Notes: generated from the letters alone by a model not told the origin. A stretch of DNA of 64,000 nt from Pseudomaricurvus sp965656525 (GCA_965656525.1 CBFHKY010000009.1:85154-149153), one strand, 5' to 3'; positions 34,328 to 43,490 are shown, numbered from the stretch's first letter. Program-made: numbers and translations.

Positions 34328-36781
34328 TTGTTTAAAAGTGCATTTTTCCAAGGGATCTCATTTCGGTTGGCCAAAATTGGGGTTTTGCTGATCTTTGTTT
34401 TGGGGGGTCTTTTTACATCGGTTGAACTGTGGCTGGACTACAACGATCAAGGTGCCGAATTAGAGGCTCTGGTTAATCAAGCGGTTGAGGCCGCTTCGCC
34501 GCCAGCGGCTCGAGCGATACACACCTTGGATGAAAAGCTGTCTGCTGAAGTAGTGAATGGCCTGCTGGCTTATAAGTTTATTTATGAAGTCAGTATTTTG
34601 GATGAAACCGGAGAGGCACTCGCACGAGGAAACCGCAGCCGTCATCAATGGGCCGTCGGTGGGCTTGCTGAGAAGTTGATGCCCTCGAGTAAAACATACA
34701 TCGCTCCATTAGCTTTGCCTGGCTTCACGACTGATGTATCCGGTACATTAATCCTAAAGGTCGACTTAACCGCCGCGATGCAAGGCTTCTATCAGCGCTC
34801 GTTCATGGCTATTGTTGTGGGAGGCTTGCGCAATAGTCTGCTTTTGATCTTCCTTCTTACGGCGTTTTACTTCTTCCTGACCAGTCCTCTTATTCGGATG
34901 GTTAAAGAAATTGAAGCGATTCACCCAACAAGGCCTAGGCAGCGACGGTTGAGTGTTCCACACGTTTCACAGCAGGATGAACTAACCCATTTGGCAGTGG
35001 CCGGTAATGGGTTATTGGATGCTGTAGAAGGCGCTTTTCAGCAGCGGCGCGAGGTCGAGCTAGCACTGCGTGAAAGTGAACAGGCTATCCGCTTGATCAT
35101 CAATCAACTGCCGGCCATTGTAGGCCTGTTGAATATGAATGGCCGGGTGGCTTTTGCAAACCATAACTTAGCTGATTTTTTAGGTGGTACACCTGAAAGT
35201 GTCATCGGGTGGGACGTGACTAAATTTGGTTTTTCGTTATCACGGGCAAAATACATTTGTGTGGATACGGACAGCAGAACCATTAAAGACACCGATGCTT
35301 TCGAAGGCTTTTATACATCAGCCAATAAAACCCGACATTATCTTCAAGGGCACATGAAAAGCATCATGAGGCAAGGCGAGGCATTGATTTTATTGGTGGC
35401 CAACGATATCTCAGAGCGCAAAGCCGCCGAGGATAAAATGCAGTTTATGGCCTACCACGATGCTTTAACCTCGCTGCCAAATCGGGCGCAATTGGTGGAA
35501 AGATTAGAGCACGAGATCGCTCGATCTAGGCGCCATAAATACTATGGCGCAATTTTATTTATCGATCTTGATAACTTCAAAAACATTAATGACTCTCTCG
35601 GGCACCCTGTAGGCGATACATTGCTAAAAGAAGTAGCCACGCGGTTGACGCAATCAGTCAGGGGGGAGGATATTGTCGCGCGCTTAAGCGGCGATGAGTT
35701 TGTGGTGGTACTGACGGTATTGGATCAAACGCTCAACACTGCAGGGATAAAAGCGGGTGAAGTCGCTGAAAAAATACGTAAGCGATTGGCTGAACCTTAC
35801 CCTCATCAAGATTTTAAATTGCATGTTACGTGCAGTATTGGTGTTGTTTTGTTTAATGATAAAGATACTTCCGTACACGAATTGTTGCGTTACGCTGACA
35901 CCGCCATGTATCAATCGAAACACAAAGGTCGCGATACCATTGAGTTTTTTAATGCGGTCATGGCTGATAAAGTATCGTTACAGTTACAAATGGAGGGGGA
36001 GCTTCACCGCGCTATTGAAGAAGAGCAATTTGAGCTTTACTGGCAGCCCAAGGTGTCTATCAGCAGTGGCCGTATCGAAGGGGCTGAAGCCCTTTTGCGT
36101 TGGATGCACCCAGTAAAAGGCATGGTTTCGCCAGCAGAGTTTATACCCGTGCTGGAAAGTTGTGGCTTGATGGTGGATGTCGGCCGCTGGGTGATTGCTG
36201 AAGGGTGCCGTCAGGTTCAGCACTTGTGCCACATTGGTTTGTGGCAAACAGGTATGCGTTTGAGCCTGAATGTGAGCCCAAGACAATTCCGGGGGCAAAC
36301 GTTCGTGGACGATATGGCGGCAACGTTAAAAGACATTTCTATACCGCCAAACAGCATAGACCTTGAAATTACTGAAGGCGTGGTTATTCAAAACATTGAA
36401 GACACCATCAATACTATGAGCACTCTGGCGGAAATGGGGATCAGCGTATCACTGGACGACTTTGGTACGGGTTACTCTTCCATCAGTTACTTAAAGCGCT
36501 TGCCGGTCAATACACTGAAAGTGGATTACAGTTTCGTACGGGACATCGTTGAGGATCGCAGTGATCGTGTCTTAGTGGAAACCATTGTTACTATGGCACA
36601 CTTACTGGGCTTAAGAGTGGTAGCAGAAGGGGTGGAGACCCAAACGCAATTGGATGTGTTGACGGGCTTTGGCTGCCACAGCTATCAAGGTTACTTTTTC
36701 AGCAGACCGTTACCTATTGATGAATTTGCTAGCGTGCTGATTCGCAACCAGCACGATGAACAAGACAAGCTAAGTTTCTGA
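34328..36781 (+). CDS. Membrane PAS-GGDEF-EAL cyclic-di-GMP signalling protein
   Basis: An 817-residue protein. Two membrane segments (about 12-30 and 160-185) enclose a roughly 130-residue periplasmic sensor. A HAMP-like linker and a PAS domain (about 250-370) follow. The GGDEF domain has the variant SGDEF near residue 456 and FIDLDNFKNINDSLGHPVGD. The EAL domain starts GAEALLRWMHP near residue 586, with NVSPRQFRGQ and SLDDFGTGYSSISYL containing metal-binding residues. SGDEF often keeps cyclase activity but may be regulatory; the EAL motifs look catalytically intact, so phosphodiesterase activity is more likely. Start is TTG, supported by AAGGAA. Confidence 0.87.
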   Translation: MFKSAFFQGISFRLAKIGVLLIFVLGGLFTSVELWLDYNDQGAELEALVNQAVEAASPPAARAIHTLDEKLSAEVVNGLLAYKFIYEVSILDETGEALARGNRSRHQWAVGGLAEKLMPSSKTYIAPLALPGFTTDVSGTLILKVDLTAAMQGFYQRSFMAIVVGGLRNSLLLIFLLTAFYFFLTSPLIRMVKEIEAIHPTRPRQRRLSVPHVSQQDELTHLAVAGNGLLDAVEGAFQQRREVELALRESEQAIRLIINQLPAIVGLLNMNGRVAFANHNLADFLGGTPESVIGWDVTKFGFSLSRAKYICVDTDSRTIKDTDAFEGFYTSANKTRHYLQGHMKSIMRQGEALILLVANDISERKAAEDKMQFMAYHDALTSLPNRAQLVERLEHEIARSRRHKYYGAILFIDLDNFKNINDSLGHPVGDTLLKEVATRLTQSVRGEDIVARLSGDEFVVVLTVLDQTLNTAGIKAGEVAEKIRKRLAEPYPHQDFKLHVTCSIGVVLFNDKDTSVHELLRYADTAMYQSKHKGRDTIEFFNAVMADKVSLQLQMEGELHRAIEEEQFELYWQPKVSISSGRIEGAEALLRWMHPVKGMVSPAEFIPVLESCGLMVDVGRWVIAEGCRQVQHLCHIGLWQTGMRLSLNVSPRQFRGQTFVDDMAATLKDISIPPNSIDLEITEGVVIQNIEDTINTMSTLAEMGISVSLDDFGTGYSSISYLKRLPVNTLKVDYSFVRDIVEDRSDRVLVETIVTMAHLLGLRVVAEGVETQTQLDVLTGFGCHSYQGYFFSRPLPIDEFASVLIRNQHDEQDKLSF

Positions 36782-36825
36782 GTCGCTCTTGTTTGGGCTT
36801 GCGGTGTTACTGGCTCGCCATAATA

Positions 36826-37557
36826 TTAACTCAAAGGAAAAAGTCGGCTGAGCAAAACAGGTACTGCTGTTTCGACACGTAGAATGCGCCTACCCAAATG
36901 TATCGTTTCACAGCCCGCCTCATTCAGTTTGCGCACTTCGTAATCAATAAAGCCCCCTTCTGGCCCGATCACCAGTAAGGTTGGCTTATCATCAGCCGGA
37001 GGACACAATGATGCTCGATGCGGGTGAGCCACTAAGGCACGGCGCTCAGTACATAGCGCTGGGAGTGTATCCTCCACGAAAGGTTTAAACCGTTTCTCCA
37101 TGTGGACAACAGGCAGCCGTGTGTCGACGCCTTGCTCTAAGCCTAGTATCAACTGCTCTTGGATAGACTCTGATTTTAATAACGGAGTTTGCCAATAGCT
37201 TTTCTCGACGCGATAGCTGTTGATAAAGGTCAGCTCTTTTACGCCCATAGTGGCTATCGTCTGTAAAATCCGCTTAAGCATTTTAGGGCGGGGCAGTGCG
37301 ATTACTAGGTGAAGGGGCAGCGATGAAGGTGGCTCAAGAGAGAGATGCTTAGACACTCTTAAAATAACAGACTCTGCGTCGATGTGAGTCACCACACATT
37401 CGCCGATCTTGCCATTCACCATACCCGCTTTAAGTCCATCACCTACCTGAACTCGATTTACATTACGTAAGTGAGCCGCACGTCGACCTTCCAGCTTTAC
37501 CTCTCCTTCGTTTACGCCCTTATAAAAATCTGTTGAGTGAAGCAGCAATATATTCAT
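36826..37557 (-). CDS. rsmE: 16S rRNA (uracil-1498-N3)-methyltransferase RsmE
   Basis: A 243-residue SPOUT methyltransferase with a PUA-like N-terminal RNA-binding domain (HLRNVNRVQVGDGLKAG) and a C-terminal trefoil-knot SAM-binding domain (LLVIGPEGGFIDYEVR, LGRRILRVETAVPVLLSRL). It methylates U1498 of 16S rRNA. It is convergent with the GGDEF-EAL gene; the 44 bases between them hold no clear terminator. Confidence 0.94.
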   Translation of the reverse strand: MNILLLHSTDFYKGVNEGEVKLEGRRAAHLRNVNRVQVGDGLKAGMVNGKIGECVVTHIDAESVILRVSKHLSLEPPSSLPLHLVIALPRPKMLKRILQTIATMGVKELTFINSYRVEKSYWQTPLLKSESIQEQLILGLEQGVDTRLPVVHMEKRFKPFVEDTLPALCTERRALVAHPHRASLCPPADDKPTLLVIGPEGGFIDYEVRKLNEAGCETIHLGRRILRVETAVPVLLSRLFPLS

Positions 37558-37768
37558 AGGTTGATATCTAACGCGGTGGCAGAGTGCTGGCAGAACGTTA
37601 TGTCCACCATCTCAAACGCGGTATATTAAGAATAGGGTAGGCAGAAGGCAAGATGTACAAAAATACTACGATTGGCTGCTGCAACCACACCGCAGGTTGA
37701 GAGATGATGGCGAACTGTTTAGAATCGCAGCCTCTCGTCTACAGATGAGGTATAAGTCATCTAAGTTT

Positions 37769-37845
37769 CCACCCTTAGCTCAGCTGGATAGAGCGTCCCC
37801 CTCCTAAGGGGAAGGCCAGTGGTTCGAATCCACTAGGGTGGGCCA
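37769..37845 (+). tRNA. tRNA-Arg (anticodon CCT)
   Basis: A complete 77-base tRNA including an encoded CCA. The acceptor stem is CCACCCT/AGGGTGG, D-arm GCTC/GAGC, anticodon stem TCCCC/GGGGA with loop CTCCTAA and anticodon CCT at 37803-37805, variable loop AGGCC, and T-arm AGTGG-TTCGAAT-CCACT. It reads AGG codons. The leftward flgN gene ends only four bases beyond its 3' end, so flgN read-through would be antisense to it. Confidence 0.95.
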
Positions 37846-37849
37846 TTTG

Positions 37850-38353
37850 TTAAGCTTTTACACTGGTATGGGGGCCTTTGCTCTGGTCTGTTGTGCCTTT
37901 GGCGTTGTATAAGTTGGTAGCATTTGCCACCTTACCACGGAGTAAGCCGACCAACTGTTGAAGAGTGCGCTGACCTTTGTTGATGATTCTGCCGTTTAGC
38001 TCATTCTGTGCTTTACACTCTGCCAGTTTACCATCCAGTGCATACCAAGCATCCAGTAGAGCGGGCTCTTTCATGGCATTGAGTAATGCCAGCCATTTAG
38101 TTTGTGTCTCGCTACTGGTAATCAATTCTTCTGGCATAGCGTTTACCCAGCGGGTCCGCTGTTTAGCACTTCCCTCTAACTTCATCATGAGTGTTTGTTT
38201 GGCTTCGACAATTTGCCGCAGTTGAGCGGTGTCTCTTTGTTGTAAAACCGCGTGTTCACTTTGTAAAAGTGTCAGTAGCTGCTGGCAATGGATTGTATCT
38301 TGTTGCAACAGTTGAAGTGCCGCTTGAGGGGCTACAGGTAAGGGTGCGTTCAT
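37850..38353 (-). CDS. flgN: Flagellar export chaperone FlgN
   Basis: A 167-residue helical protein rich in Gln and Leu (QAALQLLQQDTIHCQQLLTL near the N-terminus), encoded behind flgM on the same strand. FlgN binds the C-termini of the hook-junction proteins FlgK and FlgL and delivers them to the export gate. The conserved middle (LLQSEHAVLQQRDTAQLRQI, then VEAKQTLMMKLE) matches FlgN. Identification rests on position and helical pattern, since the family is poorly conserved. It is probably transcribed with flgM. Confidence 0.85.
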   Translation of the reverse strand: MNAPLPVAPQAALQLLQQDTIHCQQLLTLLQSEHAVLQQRDTAQLRQIVEAKQTLMMKLEGSAKQRTRWVNAMPEELITSSETQTKWLALLNAMKEPALLDAWYALDGKLAECKAQNELNGRIINKGQRTLQQLVGLLRGKVANATNLYNAKGTTDQSKGPHTSVKA

Positions 38354-38655
38354 AATGCTTCTCTCGAGGGTTTTTAAAACTATGACTTATGTTGTTCACA
38401 CACTCAGTATGGCTACCACTGTGCGTCTGAATAATGTGTTCAATCATACGCACAGTGGACCGATGTTACTCAAGGCAGTCTCTGAGAGGGAATTGCGGTT
38501 AAGACTGCAATGCTAATGTTGATCATTCTGTGCTGGCTAACGTTTTATCTATTGTGGCTATTAATGTGGCCATCAAAAACTACTACTGTGGTTATCAAAA
38601 ATTACTGTGGCTACCAAAATCAAAAATGCTTGGCCTTATGATGTGTCAGCACAGA
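38354..38655. other. flgN-flgM intergenic region with imperfect short repeats
   Basis: 302 bases without a gene. Around 38545-38625 a motif of the form TGTGGYYATCAAAA recurs three times at about 20-25-base spacing, with a fourth degenerate copy before. The AGAG-type ribosome binding site of flgN is at the left edge. The purpose of the repeats is unknown. Confidence 0.45.
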
Positions 38656-38967
38656 TCAACGAAATAAATCATCTTGCTCTAGCATTTTCTCAGCAATTCT
38701 CTCTGGGTTAATGCTGTAAGAGCCGTCCTCTAACGCTTTTTTGATCGTGGCAACTTTGTCACTGTCAACCGCTTGAATGTCTTGCATATTCGTTTCCAGT
38801 CGGCTCAGGATTTTGCCTTCTGAGCTCAACGATACTTGCGATTGGGGTTCTGTGCTCTTTTGAGTAGGGACTTCGGCCTTCTCTGTTGAACTGGATTTTA
38901 CAGACGCACCTGTATCGGTACGGCTTCTGTTCCCGATTGTTGATTGAATATTGTTCGAGTCAATAAC
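38656..38967 (-). CDS. flgM: Anti-sigma28 factor FlgM
   Basis: A 103-residue, largely disordered N-terminal half (Ser/Thr/Gln-rich) followed by the FliA-binding helices: QVSLSSEGKILSRLETNM and VDSDKVATIKKALEDGSYS, with ERIAEKMLEQD at the C-terminus. It holds sigma28 inactive until it is exported through the finished hook. The start MVIDSNNIQ is chosen over an ATG 21 bases upstream because GGGA lies at a suitable distance and FlgM proteins usually begin M-x-I-D/N. It has its own sigma28-type promoter and would be a natural target of the HsbA-like protein. Confidence 0.92.
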   Translation of the reverse strand, partial: VIDSNNIQSTIGNRSRTDTGASVKSSSTEKAEVPTQKSTEPQSQVSLSSEGKILSRLETNMQDIQAVDSDKVATIKKALEDGSYSINPERIAEKMLEQDDLFR

Positions 38968-39048
38968 CATAATTCGCAATTCCCACATGTTGGTCTGATG
39001 GGGGAGAGAACCCTATCAGATCAGAACTTTTAAATACCCTCGACGTTG

Positions 39049-39075
39049 GTGTCGGCAGGTGCGCAATTAACTTTA
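39049..39075 (-). promoter_or_regulatory. sigma28 (FliA) promoter of flgM-flgN
   Basis: On the minus strand TAAAGTTA - 11 bases - GCCGACAC, seven of eight matches at -35 and six of eight at -10 of the FliA consensus, about 80 bases before flgM. It implies FliA-driven synthesis of its own inhibitor. Confidence 0.75.
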
Positions 39076-39190
39076 GCAATTTCATCAATTTTTACTGAAA
39101 TTGTGTGTTTTGCGTATTTCAGCAATGCTTACTATCGCCGTCTTTACCTAAATTTAGTTGCTACAGGCTTATATTAACACTGCCAGCAGA

Positions 39191-39895
39191 TCAAAGCCGC
39201 ACCTCTGCTCGGCCAGTAGATACGACTCTAGCCTGGAATATTTTCTTAGTTTTCAAGTTTTTAACACGAATCTGTTGGCCTTGCTTGCCACCGCTCAAGG
39301 CGATTGCGGTGGTACTGACCGCTATCCCGGCACCGCGTGCTAGGACGACTAACTGATCCCCTCTCTGCACCACTTCAGGCTGCTCTAGGTATGAGGCTCG
39401 TATGGGGCTACCGGCCACGATGGATCTTTGTGTTTCCATCCCTATCGTGTCTTCCAGCGATGAAATCAACCCATTTGAGTTAGCCCCAGTTTTTATCTCG
39501 CGCATAGCAACATCATCTGAGCTGAGTTTTACCCCGCGAGGCAGGTTTCGAGTTGCCACTAAAACCTGACGCCAACGGTCTACCGCACTGTTTAAGTAAA
39601 AACTCCATTGACGCTTACACGCGACCTTTACCGTCACGTTACTGGCACTTTGTTGATGGCCATGCAGATTGAACGTCAATGCTTTGTCGCAAGCGTCCAG
39701 TCTTAGGTTAGGGTCAATGTTAAAAGGGGCGACCTCAACGCGTTCATAGGGGTTAGTTTCCCGTAAATGCTGTTGCACAAACTGGCGAGCATCTTTTTCT
39801 ATTTGGGTGAGATCTTGTAGTGGCCCAGCCAAACAAAAGCCCTGTAAAGCCCAGTAAATAGCGGTGCTGTAGAGGATTTTACGTAAGATCACCAT
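39191..39895 (-). CDS. flgA: Flagellar P-ring assembly chaperone FlgA
   Basis: A periplasmic protein of 234 residues from the chosen start, MVILRKILYSTAIYW, which begins a normal Sec signal peptide (cleavage after about GFCLAG). A longer start at 39952 would bury the signal sequence. The C-terminal SAF domain is clear: ATRNLPRGVKLSSDDV, GSPIRASYLEQPEVVQRGDQ, and AGIAVSTTAIALSGGKQGQ. FlgA helps FlgI form the P ring. The gene is divergent from cheV and preceded by a sigma54-type element. Confidence 0.92.
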   Translation of the reverse strand: MVILRKILYSTAIYWALQGFCLAGPLQDLTQIEKDARQFVQQHLRETNPYERVEVAPFNIDPNLRLDACDKALTFNLHGHQQSASNVTVKVACKRQWSFYLNSAVDRWRQVLVATRNLPRGVKLSSDDVAMREIKTGANSNGLISSLEDTIGMETQRSIVAGSPIRASYLEQPEVVQRGDQLVVLARGAGIAVSTTAIALSGGKQGQQIRVKNLKTKKIFQARVVSTGRAEVRL

Positions 39896-40026
39896 GTTTG
39901 ATTTATGCCCATTAAAGATGAAACGCCCCGAAGACGTTAAAGCTGTCTTCACTTTGGTCGATAAAACTCAACAATATCTTCGTTGTGCTGTGCATTAAGA
40001 TCGCCATTGCTATAACAAGGTATGAA

Positions 40027-40041
40027 GCAAGGTGTATGCCG
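40027..40041 (-). promoter_or_regulatory. Candidate sigma54 promoter of flgA
   Basis: On the minus strand CGGCATACACCTTGC, GG-N10-GC with an intact TTGC and CGGCAT in place of TGGCAC. It lies about 130 bases upstream of the chosen flgA start. Weaker than the other sigma54 sites here. Confidence 0.55.
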
Positions 40042-40206
40042 GAAAGGTGTTTGGCAGATAAGTTTTCTTTGTCGCGTTATGGAAACGGAGTAAACAAACT
40101 CTATTGCATGGCCAAAACTTGACTACACTAAAGAAAAGCGCGCAAACGTGTTGTTGTGCACAGAGTGTTATTACACGCTCAGAATAAGATAAATTAAGGA
40201 GCTTCT

Positions 40207-41166
40207 ATGGCTGGTGTGCTCGATAGTGTCAATCAGCGAACGCAACTGGTGGGGCAAAATCGCTTAGAGCTATTGTTGTTTCGTTTGGGCTCAAAGCAGC
40301 TGTACGGCATCAACGTGTTTAAAGTGAAAGAGGTGCTTCAGTGTCCGCCGTTGAATGAAATTCCTCAGCGACATCCAGTTGTAAGAGGTGTAGCCCATAT
40401 TCGTGGCAACACGGTGTCGATTATGGATATGAACTTAGCAACTGGGCATGGTCCTTTACAAGATATCGACAATTGTTTTGTGATCATTACTGAGTACAAC
40501 CGCTCGACTCAAGGCTTTTTGGTTAGGGGAGTTGAGCGAATAGTGAACACAAACTGGGAAGATATCCATCCGCCACCCGCGGGTGCAGGCCGTGAAAACT
40601 ACCTCACGGCAGTGACGGAAGTGGAAGGGCATCTGGTTGAAATTATCGATGTAGAAAAAATTCTAGCGGAAGTGTCACCAATCAATGAAACCATCAGCGA
40701 TGGTGTTATTGAAGACGGCATTGCTGAGCGAGTGATCCAGAAACACATTTTAATTACCGACGACTCGTCAATCGCCCGCAAGCAAATTCAAAGAGTTGTA
40801 GAATCCATGGGGATTCAAACGACACTGAAAAAGGACGGCCGCGCAGCCTACGATTACTTACAGGCTATGCTTGATGATGGTAAAGATCCGTATTCAGAGT
40901 TGATTATGGTGATATCGGATATTGAAATGCCAGAAATGGACGGCTATACCTTTACGGCTGAAGTGCGAGGTAATCCTGGGTTGAAGGATTTGTTCATCGT
41001 ATTGCATACGTCCCTCAGTGGTGTTTTTAACGAAGCTATGGTCAAAAAAGTCGGTGCAGATGAATTCTTGGCAAAATTTAACCCTGATGAACTGGCGAGG
41101 CGTGTAAACGATAGGGTATTGGCTCTCACAGGCGAAGCGATTTTGCCCGATGAACCTGAAGAATAG
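40207..41166 (+). CDS. cheV: Chemotaxis coupling protein CheV
   Basis: A 319-residue fusion of a CheW-like coupling domain (about 20-165; FRLGSKQLYGINVFKVKEVL) and a receiver domain (about 185-310) with phosphoacceptor Asp238 in ISDIEMPEMDGYTF. It links chemoreceptors to CheA, and its phosphorylation is thought to support adaptation. TAAGGAG precedes the ATG. cheR follows after 201 bases, and the gene is divergent from flgA, the standard order in Pseudomonas and Vibrio. Confidence 0.95.
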   Translation: MAGVLDSVNQRTQLVGQNRLELLLFRLGSKQLYGINVFKVKEVLQCPPLNEIPQRHPVVRGVAHIRGNTVSIMDMNLATGHGPLQDIDNCFVIITEYNRSTQGFLVRGVERIVNTNWEDIHPPPAGAGRENYLTAVTEVEGHLVEIIDVEKILAEVSPINETISDGVIEDGIAERVIQKHILITDDSSIARKQIQRVVESMGIQTTLKKDGRAAYDYLQAMLDDGKDPYSELIMVISDIEMPEMDGYTFTAEVRGNPGLKDLFIVLHTSLSGVFNEAMVKKVGADEFLAKFNPDELARRVNDRVLALTGEAILPDEPEE

Positions 41167-41367
41167 CGTTTGTGAACTCTTGTCTTATGGAGGGATTGGG
41201 TTTTTTTCTGTAAAAAGTACAGAACCTTTCAAGTCAAAGCGCCTTTTACAGCAGCACTCATATTGCTTTATGAAATCGCAACGTGAGACGAGTGGTTATT
41301 TGATCTGGTTTGAAGTATGGGTATTTTGTGCCCCCATTTTTTTGTTGAGCTTAATAGAGTCGATTGA

Positions 41368-42240
41368 ATGACAGAAAATGATCTGCCCACCAGTTCACGA
41401 ATGGGCGTGCCAGCGGCTATACCAGCAGCAGATTTTGCAGCATTCAGGGATTTCCTCCACCAGGCTTGTGGTATATATCTCGCTGAAAATAAGCAATACC
41501 TGGTATCGACTCGTATTCGTAAAATTCTTGTTGAGCACAAACTGGCATCGCTCAGTGAGCTGATTGAACGCATTAAAGGCCGAAATTATTCAGCGCTTCG
41601 CGAGGTTGTCATTGATGCGATGACCACCAACGAAACGTTTTGGTTTCGTGATAATTATCCCTACGATTACTTGGCGTCTCATTTATTTACCGAACTGAAT
41701 CAAGCATCAGGGGCTGGTTCCATCAGAATCTGGTCAGCGGCTTGCTCTTCTGGGCAAGAGCCATATTCCATCAGTATGGTGGCGGAAGAGTGTCGGCGTA
41801 AGAACTCTATGGCGTTTAGGCGCAACGTGGAAGTTGTAGCCACAGATTTATCTGGCAGTATGTTGGAGCAAGCGAAACTGGCTCGTTACGACAAAATGGC
41901 GGTAGTCAGAGGTTTATCGACAGAACGCCGACAGTTGCATTTCGATGAACTAAGCAATGACGAGTGGCAAGTGAAAGAGCCTATTCGACGGCGCGTGCAG
42001 TTTAAAGCCCTGAATCTGATGCACCCTTATTCCACATTAGGTAAGTTCGATATCATTTTCTGCCGTAACGTGCTGATTTATTTTAATGCGGATTTAAAGC
42101 AAGACATTTTGCGTCGTATGCACGCGGTGTTAAAGCCAGGAGGGGTATTGTTTTTGGGGTCCTCCGAAGGTGTTGGTGGGGTCAATGATTTGTTCGAAAT
42201 GGTACATTGCAGCCCAGGTATCTTATACCGCGCCCGTTAG
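41368..42240 (+). CDS. cheR: Chemoreceptor glutamate methyltransferase CheR
   Basis: A 290-residue SAM-dependent methyltransferase that methylates glutamates of chemoreceptors. An N-terminal helical domain (FRDFLHQACGIYLAENKQYL) and a SAM domain with IRIWSAACSSGQEPYSISM, FDIIFCRNVLIYF and MHAVLKPGGVLFLGSSEG are present. It is the only cheR in the window and is placed between cheV and the flgB operon, separated from flgB by 364 bases with a new sigma54 promoter. Confidence 0.96.
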   Translation: MTENDLPTSSRMGVPAAIPAADFAAFRDFLHQACGIYLAENKQYLVSTRIRKILVEHKLASLSELIERIKGRNYSALREVVIDAMTTNETFWFRDNYPYDYLASHLFTELNQASGAGSIRIWSAACSSGQEPYSISMVAEECRRKNSMAFRRNVEVVATDLSGSMLEQAKLARYDKMAVVRGLSTERRQLHFDELSNDEWQVKEPIRRRVQFKALNLMHPYSTLGKFDIIFCRNVLIYFNADLKQDILRRMHAVLKPGGVLFLGSSEGVGGVNDLFEMVHCSPGILYRAR

Positions 42241-42396
42241 TGATGTGATGGCGTATCTTACTGAGCCGCTATAGACACAAGGCTGCGATGCTGTTGTGGT
42301 GATGCGGCATTTTTCTTCTGCAGTTTTGCTTTCCTTTTGCGCTCGATTTTCTCTGATTCTTGTTGTAAACCAAAGTCTATTATCTAGCCCTCCGTT

Positions 42397-42412
42397 TGCC
42401 GCAGGCGGCAAT
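42397..42412. terminator. Short hairpin between cheR and flgB
   Basis: TTGCCG-CAGG-CGGCAA, a perfect 6-bp stem with a 4-base loop, 157 bases after cheR and before the flgB promoter. No T-run follows; a weak terminator or insulating structure. Confidence 0.35.
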
Positions 42413-42498
42413 AGTTGACCGCCTGCGCACGTCAGTCTCTAGCTTTATTGAAATTTTAAATTAATAAAAAACAATAACTTACATGTTTTTTTTGGGCT

Positions 42499-42513
42499 TG
42501 GCATAAGCGTTGC
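42499..42513 (+). promoter_or_regulatory. sigma54 promoter of the flgBCDE operon
   Basis: TGGCATAAGCGTTGC, GG-N10-GC with both consensus cores, 91 bases before the flgB start. A pseudomonad-type FleQ/FleR-dependent class of promoter is inferred. Confidence 0.88.
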
Positions 42514-42604
42514 TTTGTTGTTCGAGGAATGATTCATTACTTGAAAAGGCGGCACTAACCCATCGATGGTATTGGGTGAAGTCAGGCAAAAAGAGAGAAG
42601 CATT

Positions 42605-43006
42605 ATGGCAATCGGTTTTGATAAAGCACTGGGAATTCACGACGATGCTCTGCAGTTTCGCAGCCGTCGAGCGTCTGTGTTGGCAAGCAATCTTGCTAAC
42701 CAAGATACCCCCAATTACAAAGCCAAAGACATGGATTTCAAAGCAACGTTAGCCAGAGCCGCTGAACCTACTCCTAGAGTGCATTTGAACACGACTCATG
42801 CCAATCACCAATCTGCAGTGAGCTCTATGGGGCGTGGTGAAGATCAGTTGTACCGAGTGCCTACTCAGCCCAGTATTGATGGCAATACTGTGGATGAACA
42901 CGTTGAACACGCTAAATACATGGAAAACTCATTGGAGTTTCAAGCTTCATTCACTTTCCTCAATAAAAAATTTAAAGGGTTAACTTCCGCTATTCGTGGC
43001 GAATAA
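42605..43006 (+). CDS. flgB: Flagellar proximal rod protein FlgB
   Basis: A 133-residue rod subunit. The N-terminal motif SVLASNLANQDTPNYKAKDM and C-terminal helix VEHAKYMENSLEFQASFTFL are family signatures. The start MAIGFDKALGIHDDAL is chosen because AGAGAAG lies just upstream; an in-frame GTG 13 codons earlier has no support. First gene of a sigma54-driven operon; flgC begins 22 bases after its stop. Confidence 0.95.
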   Translation: MAIGFDKALGIHDDALQFRSRRASVLASNLANQDTPNYKAKDMDFKATLARAAEPTPRVHLNTTHANHQSAVSSMGRGEDQLYRVPTQPSIDGNTVDEHVEHAKYMENSLEFQASFTFLNKKFKGLTSAIRGE

Positions 43007-43028
43007 GTTAAACAATTGGAGAAGGCCC

Positions 43029-43457
43029 ATGGCACTGAGTAACGTTTTTGATATCGCTGGTTCTGCACTCACCGCACAGAGTGTGCGTCTTAACACCACG
43101 GCCAGTAATTTGGCGAATGCACAGTCAGCCAGTTCCAGTACGGATCAAGTGTACCGCGCACGTCATCCGGTCTTTGCCACGATGATGCAAGCGGCAGGCA
43201 ATCAAGATGTGCCGTATCAAGATGCAGAAGCAAAAGTACAAGTCATGGGTATTATTGAAAGTGATGCGCCTCTGCAACAGCGTTACGAACCTAACCACCC
43301 AGAAGCTAACGAGGAAGGTTACGTTTTTTACCCAAATGTGAATGTGGTTGAAGAAATGACCAATATGATTTCAGCATCACGCTCTTTCCAGACGAATGTG
43401 GAAGTAATGAACTCTGCTAAGCAAATGGTGCAGCGAGTCCTGAGCCTTGGTCAGTAA
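43029..43457 (+). CDS. flgC: Flagellar proximal rod protein FlgC
   Basis: A 142-residue rod subunit. It opens MALSNVFDIAGSALTAQSVR with LNTTASNLANAQS and ends with a helix EMTNMISASRSFQTNVEVMN typical of axial proteins. GGAGAAGG sits just upstream of the ATG, favouring this start over one 33 bases earlier. It forms the cell-proximal rod with FlgB and FlgF. Confidence 0.95.
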   Translation: MALSNVFDIAGSALTAQSVRLNTTASNLANAQSASSSTDQVYRARHPVFATMMQAAGNQDVPYQDAEAKVQVMGIIESDAPLQQRYEPNHPEANEEGYVFYPNVNVVEEMTNMISASRSFQTNVEVMNSAKQMVQRVLSLGQ

Positions 43458-43490
43458 TTCGCCCAATTATTTATTGTGAGGTAATCCGTT

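Noticed and set aside
42566..42604. Upstream GTG start for flgB
   Set aside because: It would add 13 residues between the promoter and the well-placed ribosome binding site of the ATG at 42605.
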